NCBI GenBank assembly: GCA_016716525.1
Contig: JADJWE010000001.1
Coordinates: 62,001-126,000 of the forward strand
DNA from: Candidatus Flexicrinis affinis
Lineage (GTDB): Bacteria > Chloroflexota > Anaerolineae > Aggregatilineales > Phototrophicaceae
Direction: 5' to 3'
Length of the DNA: 64,000 nucleotides
The notes under the pieces are model-generated. The model searched no databases, was not told where the DNA came from, and saw nothing but the letters and a program-made list of their open reading frames with translations. Positions 1-9,000 of this stretch are shown here, piece by piece. Within the stretch, counting starts at the first letter, position 1; each line of letters begins with the position of its first letter. Both the position numbers and the translations under genes were made by a program.

Positions 1-57
1 AGGACACTCGGAGATACTTGTGGAGAGGCGTGCATCTCCCAGAAGGTCGTTTCCATC

Positions 58-1209
58 TCAACCATGACCGACCACCTTGTCGCGTACCGGATTACGAGTT
101 CCCGGTCTGGATTTCCGCTTCAAGGGTTGAGGACGGGATGCAGAAACGGTGGTTTTACTGGTTTGCCCTAATCCCAGCAGCGTTCGCAGTTCGGTTGTGC
201 TGTGTTCTTGGATGAACTGTGTCTCTCCACTGGTTATTCGTTGGAGCATATCCACTAGCACGTCGGTCTCTCTTGCCCATGTATCGCACATGCTGCGTGT
301 GAGCGTCGGCTCATTCCGGTCAAAGGCAGCCCCTGCTGCTTGGTACAACCAGTCCTTGAGGATGCCTACACAGCCCAACGACCCGGTGAAGAAATACTCC
401 CAGTCCTCGACCAACTGCGGTTCTTCTGGAAAGGGAAGATGTTTTTGCAGTCCGAACAATACCTGCTGGAATGCAGTGACATCTGTGGGATGAGCAGCCC
501 GGTAGCGCGGAAGGTGGATGCGGAAAATACGTCGGTCGAGCTGCGGACTCAACCCGAGCAGCACATTCATTTCGTAGGTTCCAAACAGCACCGTTGGGAT
601 GTGTGAACGGTTTGCCAGAGATTTCAGTACGTCCAACTGGTCGAGCAGTCCTCTTGCCCCAGCCACTTTAATGAGATGCTGCCCTTCGTCGAACCACAAC
701 GCCTGAGGCTGGCGCTGTGCCAATACTGTCAGCAGCAGTTCGCCTAAATCGTCCGAGGACAGGCGGGTGCTGCGCTGTAAAACAGCATGTTCACCTTCCA
801 TGGTCGTGGAATACCACACTTTTTTGTCCACCATGGGTTCGTGCAGTGCGCGCAGTAGTGCCTGACGAGTCTGTTTCCACTTGAAGTTCCCGCCTCCAAA
901 CGCTTCCAGTTCAATGCCCGCGACCGGAAGATGCCCCGGATGGCGCTCAGGTTGAGCCAGAAACTGCGTGGTCAGGTCGCGCACCATGGCTTTACGCACC
1001 GTCGTCTTACCCACGCCCGGTGCGCCAATGACCATGATAATCTGCCCATCGGTAGGATGTCGCAGTGCAGACATGAGCAGCGTGTGGGCATGAGTAATAC
1101 TGGGATGGGCAACGACTTTGCTGCTGAAGTAGGCTTTGCGTGCTTCCGGGGAGGCTTGCAGCAGCTCCTGAGGGAATTGAGGACTATCCATGTGCAGTGT
1201 CCTTTTCAT
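58..1209 (-). CDS. tnsC: TnsC/TniB-like AAA+ transposition regulator
   Basis: A 383-residue AAA+ ATPase. A Walker A GAPGVGKTT is at residues 62-70 and a Walker B ALWFDEGQHL around 170-179 (D174, E175), followed by an arginine-rich RRIFRIHLPRY segment. In Tn7-like elements this protein bridges target selection and the transposase and controls where and whether insertion happens. It lies directly downstream of the tnsAB gene in the same orientation, which fixes the assignment over a generic ATPase. A second in-frame Met at residue 7 could be the true start; no strong ribosome site is seen before either. The C-terminus is intact, with a stop at 58, so the next gene (expected tniQ/tnsD) is outside the window. 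Confidence 0.85.
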   Translation of the reverse strand: MKRTLHMDSPQFPQELLQASPEARKAYFSSKVVAHPSITHAHTLLMSALRHPTDGQIIMVIGAPGVGKTTVRKAMVRDLTTQFLAQPERHPGHLPVAGIELEAFGGGNFKWKQTRQALLRALHEPMVDKKVWYSTTMEGEHAVLQRSTRLSSDDLGELLLTVLAQRQPQALWFDEGQHLIKVAGARGLLDQLDVLKSLANRSHIPTVLFGTYEMNVLLGLSPQLDRRIFRIHLPRYRAAHPTDVTAFQQVLFGLQKHLPFPEEPQLVEDWEYFFTGSLGCVGILKDWLYQAAGAAFDRNEPTLTRSMCDTWARETDVLVDMLQRITSGETQFIQEHSTTELRTLLGLGQTSKTTVSASRPQPLKRKSRPGTRNPVRDKVVGHG

Positions 1210-1211
1210 GA

Positions 1212-1305
1212 CTAAAAGTCGTCCGGGAGTAGCAAATGCGTCAACAAGGGTTTGGATGCAGCCTCACCGTTTGCTCCATCTACAAAGGAACGTATCTCCG
1301 TTTCA
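1212..1305 (-). other. Open +1-frame tail after tnsAB stop, possible frameshifted C-terminus
   Basis: After the tnsAB stop the +1 frame is open from inside tnsAB (first Met of that frame near 1478) down to a stop at 1212, two bases before the tnsC start codon. Its last residues read ...GANGEAASKPLLTHLLLPDDF, which looks more protein-like than the current ending ...DRVRARVHC. TnsB proteins of this group use their extreme C-terminus to contact TnsC, so a tail ending against tnsC would make sense. A programmed +1 frameshift, a real inactivating indel or a sequencing error near the cccggg run at 1314-1319 are all possible. Confidence 0.35.
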
Positions 1306-3753
1306 GCAGTGGACCCGGGCGCGGACTCGGTCATACTCGACCGGAGGGACTGCATCGCGTCGTCGCACTGCTGCTGCTTCCAGCAGGCGCTCCGAAGTGG
1401 TCGTACGCTCCAGAAAGTCTGCCAACAGTCTGGCGTTGAGGGTGCGAATGTCGCGTCCCCGTGCGCGGTAGCTGGCAACTAACTCTTCCCGTGCAATCTG
1501 GAGTTCCTGCTCGGTGCGGTTGTGGAAGGTCGCGTAATATTCTGACGTGCAGCGCGTCCACAGATGGTCGAGGTAAGCGTAAGCCACACCTACGTTGAAT
1601 GGGTCGTAGCGAACTGCAACCTGTGTTCCGAGAATATCTGGGCGGTACATGAGGTCATGCCAATAGTAGATGTGCTCAATTTTGACTCCACTGCGCTGAA
1701 CCGTGCGCAGGTCTCCCCGTGCGGGTGCAGGCAGCGCCTGCAGGATGAAAGCGTTGTAATCCAACTGCTGGAACGCTCGTTCACCATGCTGTACCAGACT
1801 ATCTTCGTAGACCTCGCGGGGAGATTGTCCCAGTGAAGCATGTATGGTCTGGTCATAGACTTCGTATGCCCATTCTCGCAGCGCAGCGTTGAGCGCTTCC
1901 AGCGTCCACAGCGCCAGATGACGTGGGTCATGCGAGGCAGTCATGAGGCGAACGTGACGGGAGAGCTGTGTATTCCCCGTCAGGTTGTAGATGAATTGGG
2001 TATGGGCAGTGCGAAACAGGCGCTCCACGACATCGCCAAAGCGGGGTTGAGCGGGTGGTCGGTAGGCGACCTCGACCGCGTAATGCGCGAGCAGCGCCTG
2101 AAAGTAGGTGCTGTGAAACTCTTTTCCGTTGTCCACCACCAGCGTTTGTGGCAAGCGTCCCAACCGCGACACCATTTCGCGTAGCACCAGCATACAGGTG
2201 CGGTAGCTGGGTTGGTCATCCAGCGTGAGGACGACGGCGAGCAGACGACGGCTGTAAGCATCTACTGCGAAGGTCGCCCATGGACGGCCCAACACCTGTC
2301 CAGTATGTGCATGGCGCAGTTGGATGTCCAACAGCGTGTGGTCGAGATGCACAATCTGCCAGATCCGTTCGCCATGCTTGGGTGTGGTTGACTCAAGCAC
2401 CCAATAGCGTTTCTGAATCTGGTGAACGGCTCGCTTGCCTTGTCGTCTGTACACTTGTATCTCTTGTGGACGCTGCTTGACTGCTTTTCTAAATGTCTTC
2501 AGGCTGGCAGGCGGAATGCCTTCACACTCACATGCCTGACGGTAAGCAGCCCATACAGAAGCAGCATGAGGCTGACGTGCGGTTTCGTAGTCTTGGTCGA
2601 TGTAGTGTTCTAGCTTCTCCCATGCTGCGTTTGAGAGCTTGCGCTCACGGTTGCCCCGTTCGTGAATGCGGGGAAGCAGCCCCACATATCCACTGCCTGA
2701 AACCTGTTGAGCATCTCGAAATTGCTTCTGCCATCCGCGAATGGTGCGTGGACTTTTTTGCGTCCCCAGAATGCTGCCAATCTCCTCCTGCTGCCAGACC
2801 TGTTCCAAGGACATCCCTGCATCCAAGGCACGCAGCACTTGAAGGCGCGCATTGGCAATCCGGTAATCCTGTTCACTGGCAGCACGCCAATGAAGGTTCT
2901 GGGATGCTGTTGCGGACAGACTATGAAATTGTGTCTCCGTCGTGTACTGGTGTGCTTCAGCAGCAGACTGACTACTGAAAACATGGACGTGCGCTGGCTC
3001 GACCAAACGCTCGTGCTGAAGATTGACATACAAATGACGTAGCGCAACGAGCAGGTAAACTTCATCCGGGGGATATTCTTCAAGCAGCTCCACTAGGAGC
3101 ATGCCCTGCTGTTGGCGAACCCGCTCAATGACCGCCATACGATTCAGTGAAGTCAGTTCTGTTGCCCCAAGATACTCGTGTAAAAATTCCAAGTTACTGA
3201 ATAGTGTCCAGTTCACTTCCGCATTTGAGCGTAGGCGGTAGTACAGACCGAACTTCGCAGCATATGCCTCTCCGGGTGGGCAATGCCACTGCCCTGCCTC
3301 ATCTCTCTGGTAGCGAGCAGGCTGGTGCAGAGACAAGTGGCTCAGTTCCGGTTCCGTTTTCCATTCTTCCCATCCAGCGCCATCCTCTCGGATGACAAAG
3401 AAATCCGGGGTATGCCAAGTCGTGACAGCACGTCCACGCGCTGAAGCGTAACGCAGCACTATTCGGTCTGGTTGGTCGTAGTATTCCAGAACACGGGTCT
3501 CGTCTGGGTTTTCCAGGAGATGGTCGTACTCGTAGAAAATGCGAATACCTGGTTTTTCTGCCGTTCGGCTTTCGCTTTGGATGGTCACCCCCATTTTGTG
3601 ACTGGGCAGACGGGCGCTGACATTGCCTTTCCCGCCTGCAACATTTCTGGAGGGTGGTGACGTGCGGATGCGCTCTATGAGATGAATGGCGGGTTCGTCG
3701 TACCCAACCGCCTTGCACCAGCACGCAAAGGCGACTTCATTTTTGAACTTCAT
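1303..3753 (-). CDS. tnsAB: TnsA-TnsB fusion transposase
   Basis: This 816-residue protein joins two Tn7 subunits. Residues 70-135 show a TnsA-type PD-(D/E)xK nuclease: E75 in FYEYDHLL, D117 in HTPDFF, and E130-x-K132 in WEEWK. Residues 168-197 resemble the TnsA C-terminal part (FGLYYRLRS then LEFLHEYLG). From about 300 on come TnsB helix-turn-helix regions and an RNase H-fold DDE core with D471 (VHLDHT), D541 (VVDNGKEF) and E577 (DVVERLF). TnsA would cut 5' ends and TnsB 3' ends, giving cut-and-paste transposition. Such fusions are known from some cyanobacterial type I-B CRISPR-associated Tn7 elements. The stop at 1303 leaves 93 bases before tnsC, and another frame stays open through this gap (see findings). 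Confidence 0.88.
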   Translation of the reverse strand: MKFKNEVAFACWCKAVGYDEPAIHLIERIRTSPPSRNVAGGKGNVSARLPSHKMGVTIQSESRTAEKPGIRIFYEYDHLLENPDETRVLEYYDQPDRIVLRYASARGRAVTTWHTPDFFVIREDGAGWEEWKTEPELSHLSLHQPARYQRDEAGQWHCPPGEAYAAKFGLYYRLRSNAEVNWTLFSNLEFLHEYLGATELTSLNRMAVIERVRQQQGMLLVELLEEYPPDEVYLLVALRHLYVNLQHERLVEPAHVHVFSSQSAAEAHQYTTETQFHSLSATASQNLHWRAASEQDYRIANARLQVLRALDAGMSLEQVWQQEEIGSILGTQKSPRTIRGWQKQFRDAQQVSGSGYVGLLPRIHERGNRERKLSNAAWEKLEHYIDQDYETARQPHAASVWAAYRQACECEGIPPASLKTFRKAVKQRPQEIQVYRRQGKRAVHQIQKRYWVLESTTPKHGERIWQIVHLDHTLLDIQLRHAHTGQVLGRPWATFAVDAYSRRLLAVVLTLDDQPSYRTCMLVLREMVSRLGRLPQTLVVDNGKEFHSTYFQALLAHYAVEVAYRPPAQPRFGDVVERLFRTAHTQFIYNLTGNTQLSRHVRLMTASHDPRHLALWTLEALNAALREWAYEVYDQTIHASLGQSPREVYEDSLVQHGERAFQQLDYNAFILQALPAPARGDLRTVQRSGVKIEHIYYWHDLMYRPDILGTQVAVRYDPFNVGVAYAYLDHLWTRCTSEYYATFHNRTEQELQIAREELVASYRARGRDIRTLNARLLADFLERTTTSERLLEAAAVRRRDAVPPVEYDRVRARVHC

Positions 3754-3930
3754 TTGTCCATTCCTTTGTACTTACAGGTCGTTGCTTGCAGCATACGTCC
3801 TGAATTAGGAATGACAATTCTTGTGTGCTGGTGGAAGCATATTCTTGCCATGCGGTTTTGGAACGATATCACTGCCATTTGGCAGTTTTATGCTTCAAGT
3901 CACATGAGTCATCAGGTTCGCGGACACGGG
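3754..3930. repeat. Putative transposon end with dyads
   Basis: This 177-base, AT-richer stretch lies between the tnsAB start and the first flanking gene. It holds a perfect inverted repeat ACTGCCA-TT-TGGCAGT (3871-3886). Two motifs in opposite orientation, gaagcatattcttgcca (+, 3834-3850) and gaagcataaaactgcca (-, 3896-3880), match at 13 of 17 positions. They may be TnsB sites or an operator for tnsAB. The terminal ACA at 3901-3903 with TGAGT next (3904-3908) is a candidate end plus target duplication, but the partner copy is outside the window. Confidence 0.35.
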
Positions 3931-4146
3931 CTATCCTTTCCGCCCCGGCTGCGGCAGGAACTCGACCACGCGCAGGCCGTTTTCGTCTCGCTCGCGCACG
4001 GTCGCATTGGCAACTTCCGGGTAACTTGGTTTGAGCAGATCGCGCACCTGATCGCTGCTGAGGCCGGACATCGCCTCGGTCTCGACAATGCGCGCTGCGC
4101 CGATCTTGAACACGCGGGGAAGTTGGTTCGAAGTCTGGTCGGTCAT
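3931..4146 (-). CDS. PRTRC system protein C-like small protein
   Basis: A 71-residue protein with the layout of the PRTRC protein C family: an LPRVFK start, a central SSDQVRDLL..SYPEVANATV segment and a closing FLPQPGRKG. PRTRC cassettes (ParB-related, ThiF-related) are plasmid- and island-borne operons of unknown function. The ATG at 4146 was chosen because the homologous region begins just after it; a longer reading to 4230 adds only a low-complexity arginine/proline stretch overlapping the upstream gene. It overlaps the 3' end of the 184-residue gene, fitting one operon. The expected partners (proteins A and B, ThiF) are not downstream; the Tn7-like element begins about 28 bases away instead. 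Confidence 0.6.
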   Translation of the reverse strand: MTDQTSNQLPRVFKIGAARIVETEAMSGLSSDQVRDLLKPSYPEVANATVRERDENGLRVVEFLPQPGRKG

Positions 4147-4177
4147 GAGGTTGGGTCTCCGTTTACTGGGCGATGGG

Positions 4178-4732
4178 CTAAAGCAGTGCATCGGTCTGGG
4201 TGTCGGTCGGGACGCCTCCGATCTGAACAAAGTCCTCCAGCTTGAACAACGCGAAATCGCCGTCAGTCAGGTACTTCATCTTTCGGGCGACAGCTGGCAC
4301 ATCGTCGAACCGGATCGGTGTCTCGCCGTCCCACAACTTGCCGTCGATCAGGCGGCCCGCCAGTAGCACCGCTTGACGATAGGCCGCGGCATCGGTGTCA
4401 CCGGCGGTAATCTTGATGTGGCTGATCCTGACTGCCTTCGTCCCTTTCCGGAGCGGCACATCGACTGTCGGCTCGGACGGCGCAGCCGGAACAGGTTTGG
4501 CCGGCGTCGCAGTCTTTCTGGCGGACGGAGGTGCCGCGGGCGCCTCCGGGATCACCGGCGGATCGGCTTCGACCGCGTCCAGTGCGATCAACGCCTCGGC
4601 GATGATCTCGCTTAAGTCGCCGATGTGGCTGTACGTGAACTGGTGGATGCGCGCCAGCTCGCCGCGCTGGACGAGAATGCTTCCCTCTGTGTGAGAATCG
4701 TGTAGACTAATCGTGATGGTCGTGTGAGGCAT
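4178..4732 (-). CDS. Hypothetical protein upstream of PRTRC-C, Ala/Pro-rich linker
   Basis: A 184-residue protein of unknown function. The first 55 residues form a beta-rich N-terminal part (TTITISLHDSHTEGSIL). A proline/alanine linker spans about 58-92 and a C-terminal domain about 98-184 (VRISHIKITAGDTDAAAYRQA). The ATG at 4732 is preferred because AAAGGAGA sits 5-12 bases upstream; a longer reading lacks this. Placement directly before the PRTRC-C gene suggests the position of PRTRC protein E, but I do not recognise sequence similarity to it. It is divergent from the immunity-like gene with only 20 bases between start codons. Confidence 0.6.
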   Translation of the reverse strand: MPHTTITISLHDSHTEGSILVQRGELARIHQFTYSHIGDLSEIIAEALIALDAVEADPPVIPEAPAAPPSARKTATPAKPVPAAPSEPTVDVPLRKGTKAVRISHIKITAGDTDAAAYRQAVLLAGRLIDGKLWDGETPIRFDDVPAVARKMKYLTDGDFALFKLEDFVQIGGVPTDTQTDALL

Positions 4733-4752
4733 ACGTTCTCCTTTGGAGTGTT
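4733..4752. promoter_or_regulatory. 20-bp divergent gap with shared palindromic Shine-Dalgarno
   Basis: Only 20 bases separate the minus-strand ATG (4732) from the plus-strand GTG (4753). Within it CTCC-TTT-GGAG is a small palindrome: read leftward it gives the ribosome site of the 184-residue gene, read rightward that of the immunity-like gene. No room remains for promoters, so each gene must be read from a promoter inside its neighbour or as part of a longer transcript. Confidence 0.55.
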
Positions 4753-5202
4753 GTGACTGATCCGATTGAAATCCGTTTTGGGACGAACGACGAGACATTT
4801 CTCTCGCTCCAGATTGTGGGGCGCGCTGTTCCCGGAAGTGATGACTATTGGGATGGGAATTCGCTGGTCGCCCATGCTGAGGTCAAGGTCGAAGGACTTT
4901 CAGGGAAACTCACCGGTGTGCTGAGAAGCGAGGAGATCTTGCGGTTCGGCGAGCAGCTCCAGCACGGCTACGAAACGCTCTCGGGGGAGGTCACGTTCAC
5001 CACGATGGAAGGGTGGATAGAGTTTGTCGTGAGGTTCTTGAGAGCAGGAAGCGTTGTCGTGGAGGGCGTCGTGACGCCGGATCTCGCACTAAGGTCCCGA
5101 CTCCAATTCGATCTCGGTCTCGACCAGTCGTATCTCCCTGCTGTCCTGGCACAGATTCGGCAAGTTGTCAAACGCTTCCCGGTTGTCGGACGCGCACGCT
5201 GA
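4753..5202 (+). CDS. WapI-family immunity-like protein
   Basis: A 149-residue protein resembling the WapI immunity family. It has the YWDGNSLVAHAEV segment at about 32-44, an ETLSGEVTFTTMEG segment mid-protein and a C-terminal LDQSYLPAVLAQIRQV helix region. WapI-type proteins neutralise contact-dependent WapA toxins in the cytoplasm. No toxin gene is adjacent, so this may be an orphan immunity gene or a family member with another role. It starts with GTG, with GGAG five bases upstream. It is the only plus-strand gene in this part of the island, set between two minus-strand genes; its stop is 8 bases from the convergent stop of the primase gene. Confidence 0.6.
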   Translation: MTDPIEIRFGTNDETFLSLQIVGRAVPGSDDYWDGNSLVAHAEVKVEGLSGKLTGVLRSEEILRFGEQLQHGYETLSGEVTFTTMEGWIEFVVRFLRAGSVVVEGVVTPDLALRSRLQFDLGLDQSYLPAVLAQIRQVVKRFPVVGRAR

Positions 5203-5210
5203 TTTTGGAT

Positions 5211-6080
5211 TCAACGGGCATCAAGGACGGCAGACAACTCTCTCAGCAGCATCGAGCCGCAGACGTGGCAGAAGCCGTAGCCGGTGCGCGTATTGAAGCC
5301 GAACGACGGATGCCGGTCGCCGTGTTTGTGCCGATCCGCGTTGGGACACGGTCCGTTCAGCCAGTCGCCGCGCCGCGTGAATCCTTGAAGCGAGAGCATG
5401 TCGGCGACCTGCCCGATGCGCTCCGTGACGGTGTAGTGCGGCAGATGAATGGCGGTCGGCAGTGTGTGGACGCGCGGCGTCGGCAGCGGGAAGGCGTCCA
5501 GCGGGTAACGCCGGTCATCGAGATGCACGAGACGGCACAGCGCACCCCTGCGGGCCGGCTTGGTGTTGACCGTCCCGACGATGCGCAGGCTTTGCGCGAC
5601 GCTCGTATGGTCGCCGCCGAGGCAGGCTGCCAGTGCCTGCAGCACCCTGCGTGCCTGATCCAGCTCGCGGGTTGGCGCTTCCAACCACCAGTACGCGTGG
5701 AATCCGCCGCCGCTGTGGACGATGCACGACGGAGGCAGGCCAAACCCGCGCAGCCGCGCGAGCGCATCCGGCGACCGGTCGTCGATGTCGACGAACACAG
5801 CCGGCAGCGCGACGACATCGTCCACGCTGCCACGCTGCCAGCGGCTCAAGCCCGGCCGGCGCAGCCCGATCGCCACGAACGCGCCCCAGCCCTGCCGGTT
5901 GGCCGCGTCGAGATCTGCCAGTGCGTCACGCAGCGCCGCCTTGTCTGCGAACCGGACGTGGCGTGAGGGATGGGGATGGCTGCCGTCCGGATGGATGGCG
6001 GTGAGCGTGATGCAGGCTTCGTCGTGTGGCGCAGTCCGGTGGAACAGTGCGTCAAAGAACACGTCGCGTTCATCGCGCAT
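5211..6080 (-). CDS. AEP (RepB/PrimPol-like) primase with C-terminal CHC2-type zinc finger
   Basis: A 289-residue archaeo-eukaryotic primase. The three family motifs are visible: VFVDIDD with D98 and D100 (metal binding), SGGGFHAYWW with H128, and LRIVGTVNTKP with K174. A C-terminal zinc-binding module follows (C245, H251 or H253, C271, C274 in a PCPNADRH...FCHVCGS context) resembling the CHC2 finger of DnaG-type primases. It likely synthesises primers for plasmid or island replication, or acts in repair. Its start overlaps the stop of the upstream helicase gene by one base (TGATG), so the two are translationally coupled. Confidence 0.75.
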   Translation of the reverse strand: MRDERDVFFDALFHRTAPHDEACITLTAIHPDGSHPHPSRHVRFADKAALRDALADLDAANRQGWGAFVAIGLRRPGLSRWQRGSVDDVVALPAVFVDIDDRSPDALARLRGFGLPPSCIVHSGGGFHAYWWLEAPTRELDQARRVLQALAACLGGDHTSVAQSLRIVGTVNTKPARRGALCRLVHLDDRRYPLDAFPLPTPRVHTLPTAIHLPHYTVTERIGQVADMLSLQGFTRRGDWLNGPCPNADRHKHGDRHPSFGFNTRTGYGFCHVCGSMLLRELSAVLDAR

Positions 6081-9000
6081 CAGAACAACGCGAGCTGCCG
6101 AGCGGAGGCATCGTCGCGAGCCGGTTCGGTTTGCGGGAAGGGCACGATCTTTGCTGAAGGCTTGTGCTTCGATTTGACGGGGTCGACCGAAGGCTTTGGC
6201 TGTTCGGCTGATAAGAAAGCCTCCTGCAATCCGTCGGCAATGACCAGTGCATGAAGGCGCGATGCCACTTCACGCTCACAGCCGGGGAAGACGACCCGGT
6301 TTGCCGACAGCCAGTCAGACAGATCAGCGTGAGACGCGCCCGATTCAGCTATATCGATCACTTCGGCGCGCAGCGTGCGCCACTGCGCCTCGCTGAGGAT
6401 TAGCGTGACCGAGTCGAGATACGCGCTCGGTGCCATCGGCACGGGTTGTTCCTCGTGCGCCGTTTCCTCGCGTGTCACCGTCGCGCCAAGGTCCAGAGCC
6501 GTGACGAGCAAGGGATCCGGGCCGACGATCAGCATTTCGTCTTCGTCGCGGACTTCACTCTCGACATTCCAGTAGGCGGCGTCCTCGCGGTCGATCTCGC
6601 TCACCGCGTTCGTCGACTGGAACATCTGCGACGGATCAAGCAGCGCCGCGTCGCGCCCGATCGCGTCCAGCAGCGCTTCCTCGAAGCCGCCTTCGCCTTC
6701 GGTCAACGCGTCGAGCCCGGTCAGGCCGATGTCGCCAGTCAGCAGCTTGGCCGCCCGCTGCTTGCGCGACATCAACTGCACGGCCGTCTGCTCCATCGTC
6801 CCTTCGGCATACAGGTAGATCACCTTGCAGTGTTCGTGCGTCTGATTCAGTCGGTACGAGCGCGCCGCTGCCTGCATCAACGTCGAGAGGTTGAACACCA
6901 GCTCGTAGAAGATCAGCGTCGGGAAGTGGATGAGATCCAAGCCGGTCTTGATTAACTCAGGATTGCACAGCACGACGTTCGTGCCTTTCGCGATCTCGCG
7001 TGCGATGACGGCTTCACGCCGTTCGGCATCGACCGTATTCTTGAGGATGAACGTCCGCGCTTCCGGCACGTGCCTTCGCAGCAGCGTTTCCAGACGCGGC
7101 TGGATGTCGCGGGTTGCCGTCTGCCGGAAATAGATCACGCACGGACGATTGGCGGCGAGCTCTGCCTGCACCCGGTCGATCAGCGCCTGTTCCTTGGCGA
7201 AGATCCGATCCTCGCCATAGCTCGGCAGACGGGCGACCGTGTAGGGTTCTTTCACACCGGTAATCGGGTGCTTCAGGTTGTGGATCACCTCATACGGGCG
7301 AAAGGGCGCGTTGTGCCAACCCATCGCCCACTGCAAGTACGCCCCGCGGAAGGTCGTGTCGCCTTCCCAGCGCCGCTGGATCAGGTAGTCCTTGAGCCGC
7401 TGACGGGTGCGGTCGTATTCGGCGTACAGATCCGCGTCAAGCTCGACCGGGTGCGCGATTTCCTCATAGCGCGGCAGCGCCTTGCCGAGGTCGCCCAGGC
7501 TGAAGAACACGGCGTGATCCAGCACTTCTGCGACCAGCAGCGGCGAGATGCCTGGCGCTTCCTGATACGGCCGCTCGTAGGTCGACGTCCCGGTATAGGC
7601 GCCGGTGTCGCGGTCGTAGGACGGCCGCTCTTCGACGATCTGTTCGCGAACTCCCATCTCACTGACCCAACGCGACTCGGCGCGCCCGCGCTGGCTGCTG
7701 TTTTCGCTCAACACCTCCTGGAACGTGCGCGAGCCGCGTTCTTTCCGGCTCAGGCGTCTTCCGCCGCCCCACGGGTAGCGTGTGCGCACCCGCGGATTGA
7801 TGGCGTATTCGAGGTTGAAGATCGACGACGAGCGCCCGTTGAACGGCGTGCCGGTCATCGCCAGCACCTTTTTGGAGAGACCAGCCATCCGGCTGAACGC
7901 TTCGCCGTTGCCTGTATCCCCGTGCTGCGCCTCGTGCACCTCGTCCCAGATCAACAGGTACACCCGGTCCGGGTACATGCGCTTGAGGTATTCGTCCAGC
8001 CGGTAGCGCGGATTCCGGGTCGGGTACTTCTCGCCCGGCTTGGGCTGCGATCCACGGTCGCGGCTTTCGCGCCACAACGGCGCGTGGCAGATCGTGCAGG
8101 TTCGTTTTCCGCCGTTCAGCCACGCCTCGGACGCGGCAGCGCTCACGCCTTTCTTCTCCTGCATCACAGTCTGTCCGCAGTGCGGGCAAGTCGGCACGCG
8201 CACACGGCGGATGCGCTCGTGCGGTTCGTAGCCGTCCGGTGTCGGTTGACGATGATGCCACAACGGCGACGCCTCCGTGCGCCAGACGACCGCGGGCTCC
8301 CACGCGCAGCCCAGCTTGGTCAGGTCGCGCTTGATCAGGCCAATCTTGGGCACATGCGCGGGCAGCGTCTCGGCGCGTTGCATGAATCGCCTGACGTCTT
8401 CGTGCCGGTCGAGCCGCTCGATGGCGGCGTTGGGCGCCACGCTCAACACCTCGCGCTTCCATTTCTCGATCAGGTGCGGCGGCGCGACGATCAGCACGAC
8501 GTGCTCCGGGCGCACGGACGTTTGAAACGCGGTAGCGATCTGGGACGCAATCGCGACCGCTGCCGAGCCGCCGATCGCGGTCTTGCCCACGCCCATCTGG
8601 CCGACCAGCAGGATGCTGTCGCGGTCCTGCAAGCCGCGCGTGATGGCCGCGACGACGTGTTTCTGCGCCGCGTACAACCGGTGTTTTCCGTTCAGCCGGA
8701 TGCTGTCCAGCCAGTGGCTGAAGCGCTGTCCAGCGCTCGGGATCGCGTCCAGGTCGAAGCGGTACATCGGCTGGAATCGGGCGTTCAGGTAGTCGGCCAG
8801 CGCGCGCTTGTTGGCCGTGATGAAGCCAAGCAGCGCCTCGTCGCCTTCCATCTCGACCGTGGTGCCATCTGCGCCCAGCAGGGTCAGCGTGGTGGTCGGC
8901 TTGAGCCGGATCGTGGTCTTCTTGACCTGCCGGTCCGGATCGGTCGGGTCGGCCTCGACCTCGACCCGGGCGATCTGTTCGACGTGGCGCGTCTTGCCAC

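Larger units (their letters stand above)
1..3903 (-). mobile_element. Tn7-like transposon, right-end portion (tnsAB-tnsC side)
   Basis: The segment carries a tnsA-tnsB fusion followed by tnsC, both reading left, as in the core of Tn7-like elements where the tns operon starts beside one transposon end. Any target selector (TniQ/TnsD) and the other end lie off the left edge. Base composition is visibly less GC-rich than the DNA right of about 3930. The outer end is placed at 3903 because minus-strand sequence from there begins TGTGACTTGAAGC, which has the TGT start usual for this family. Inside it lie a perfect dyad at 3871-3886 and two inverted 17-bp motifs (3834-3850 and 3880-3896). The exact end is a guess; the element itself is well supported. 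Confidence 0.6.
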
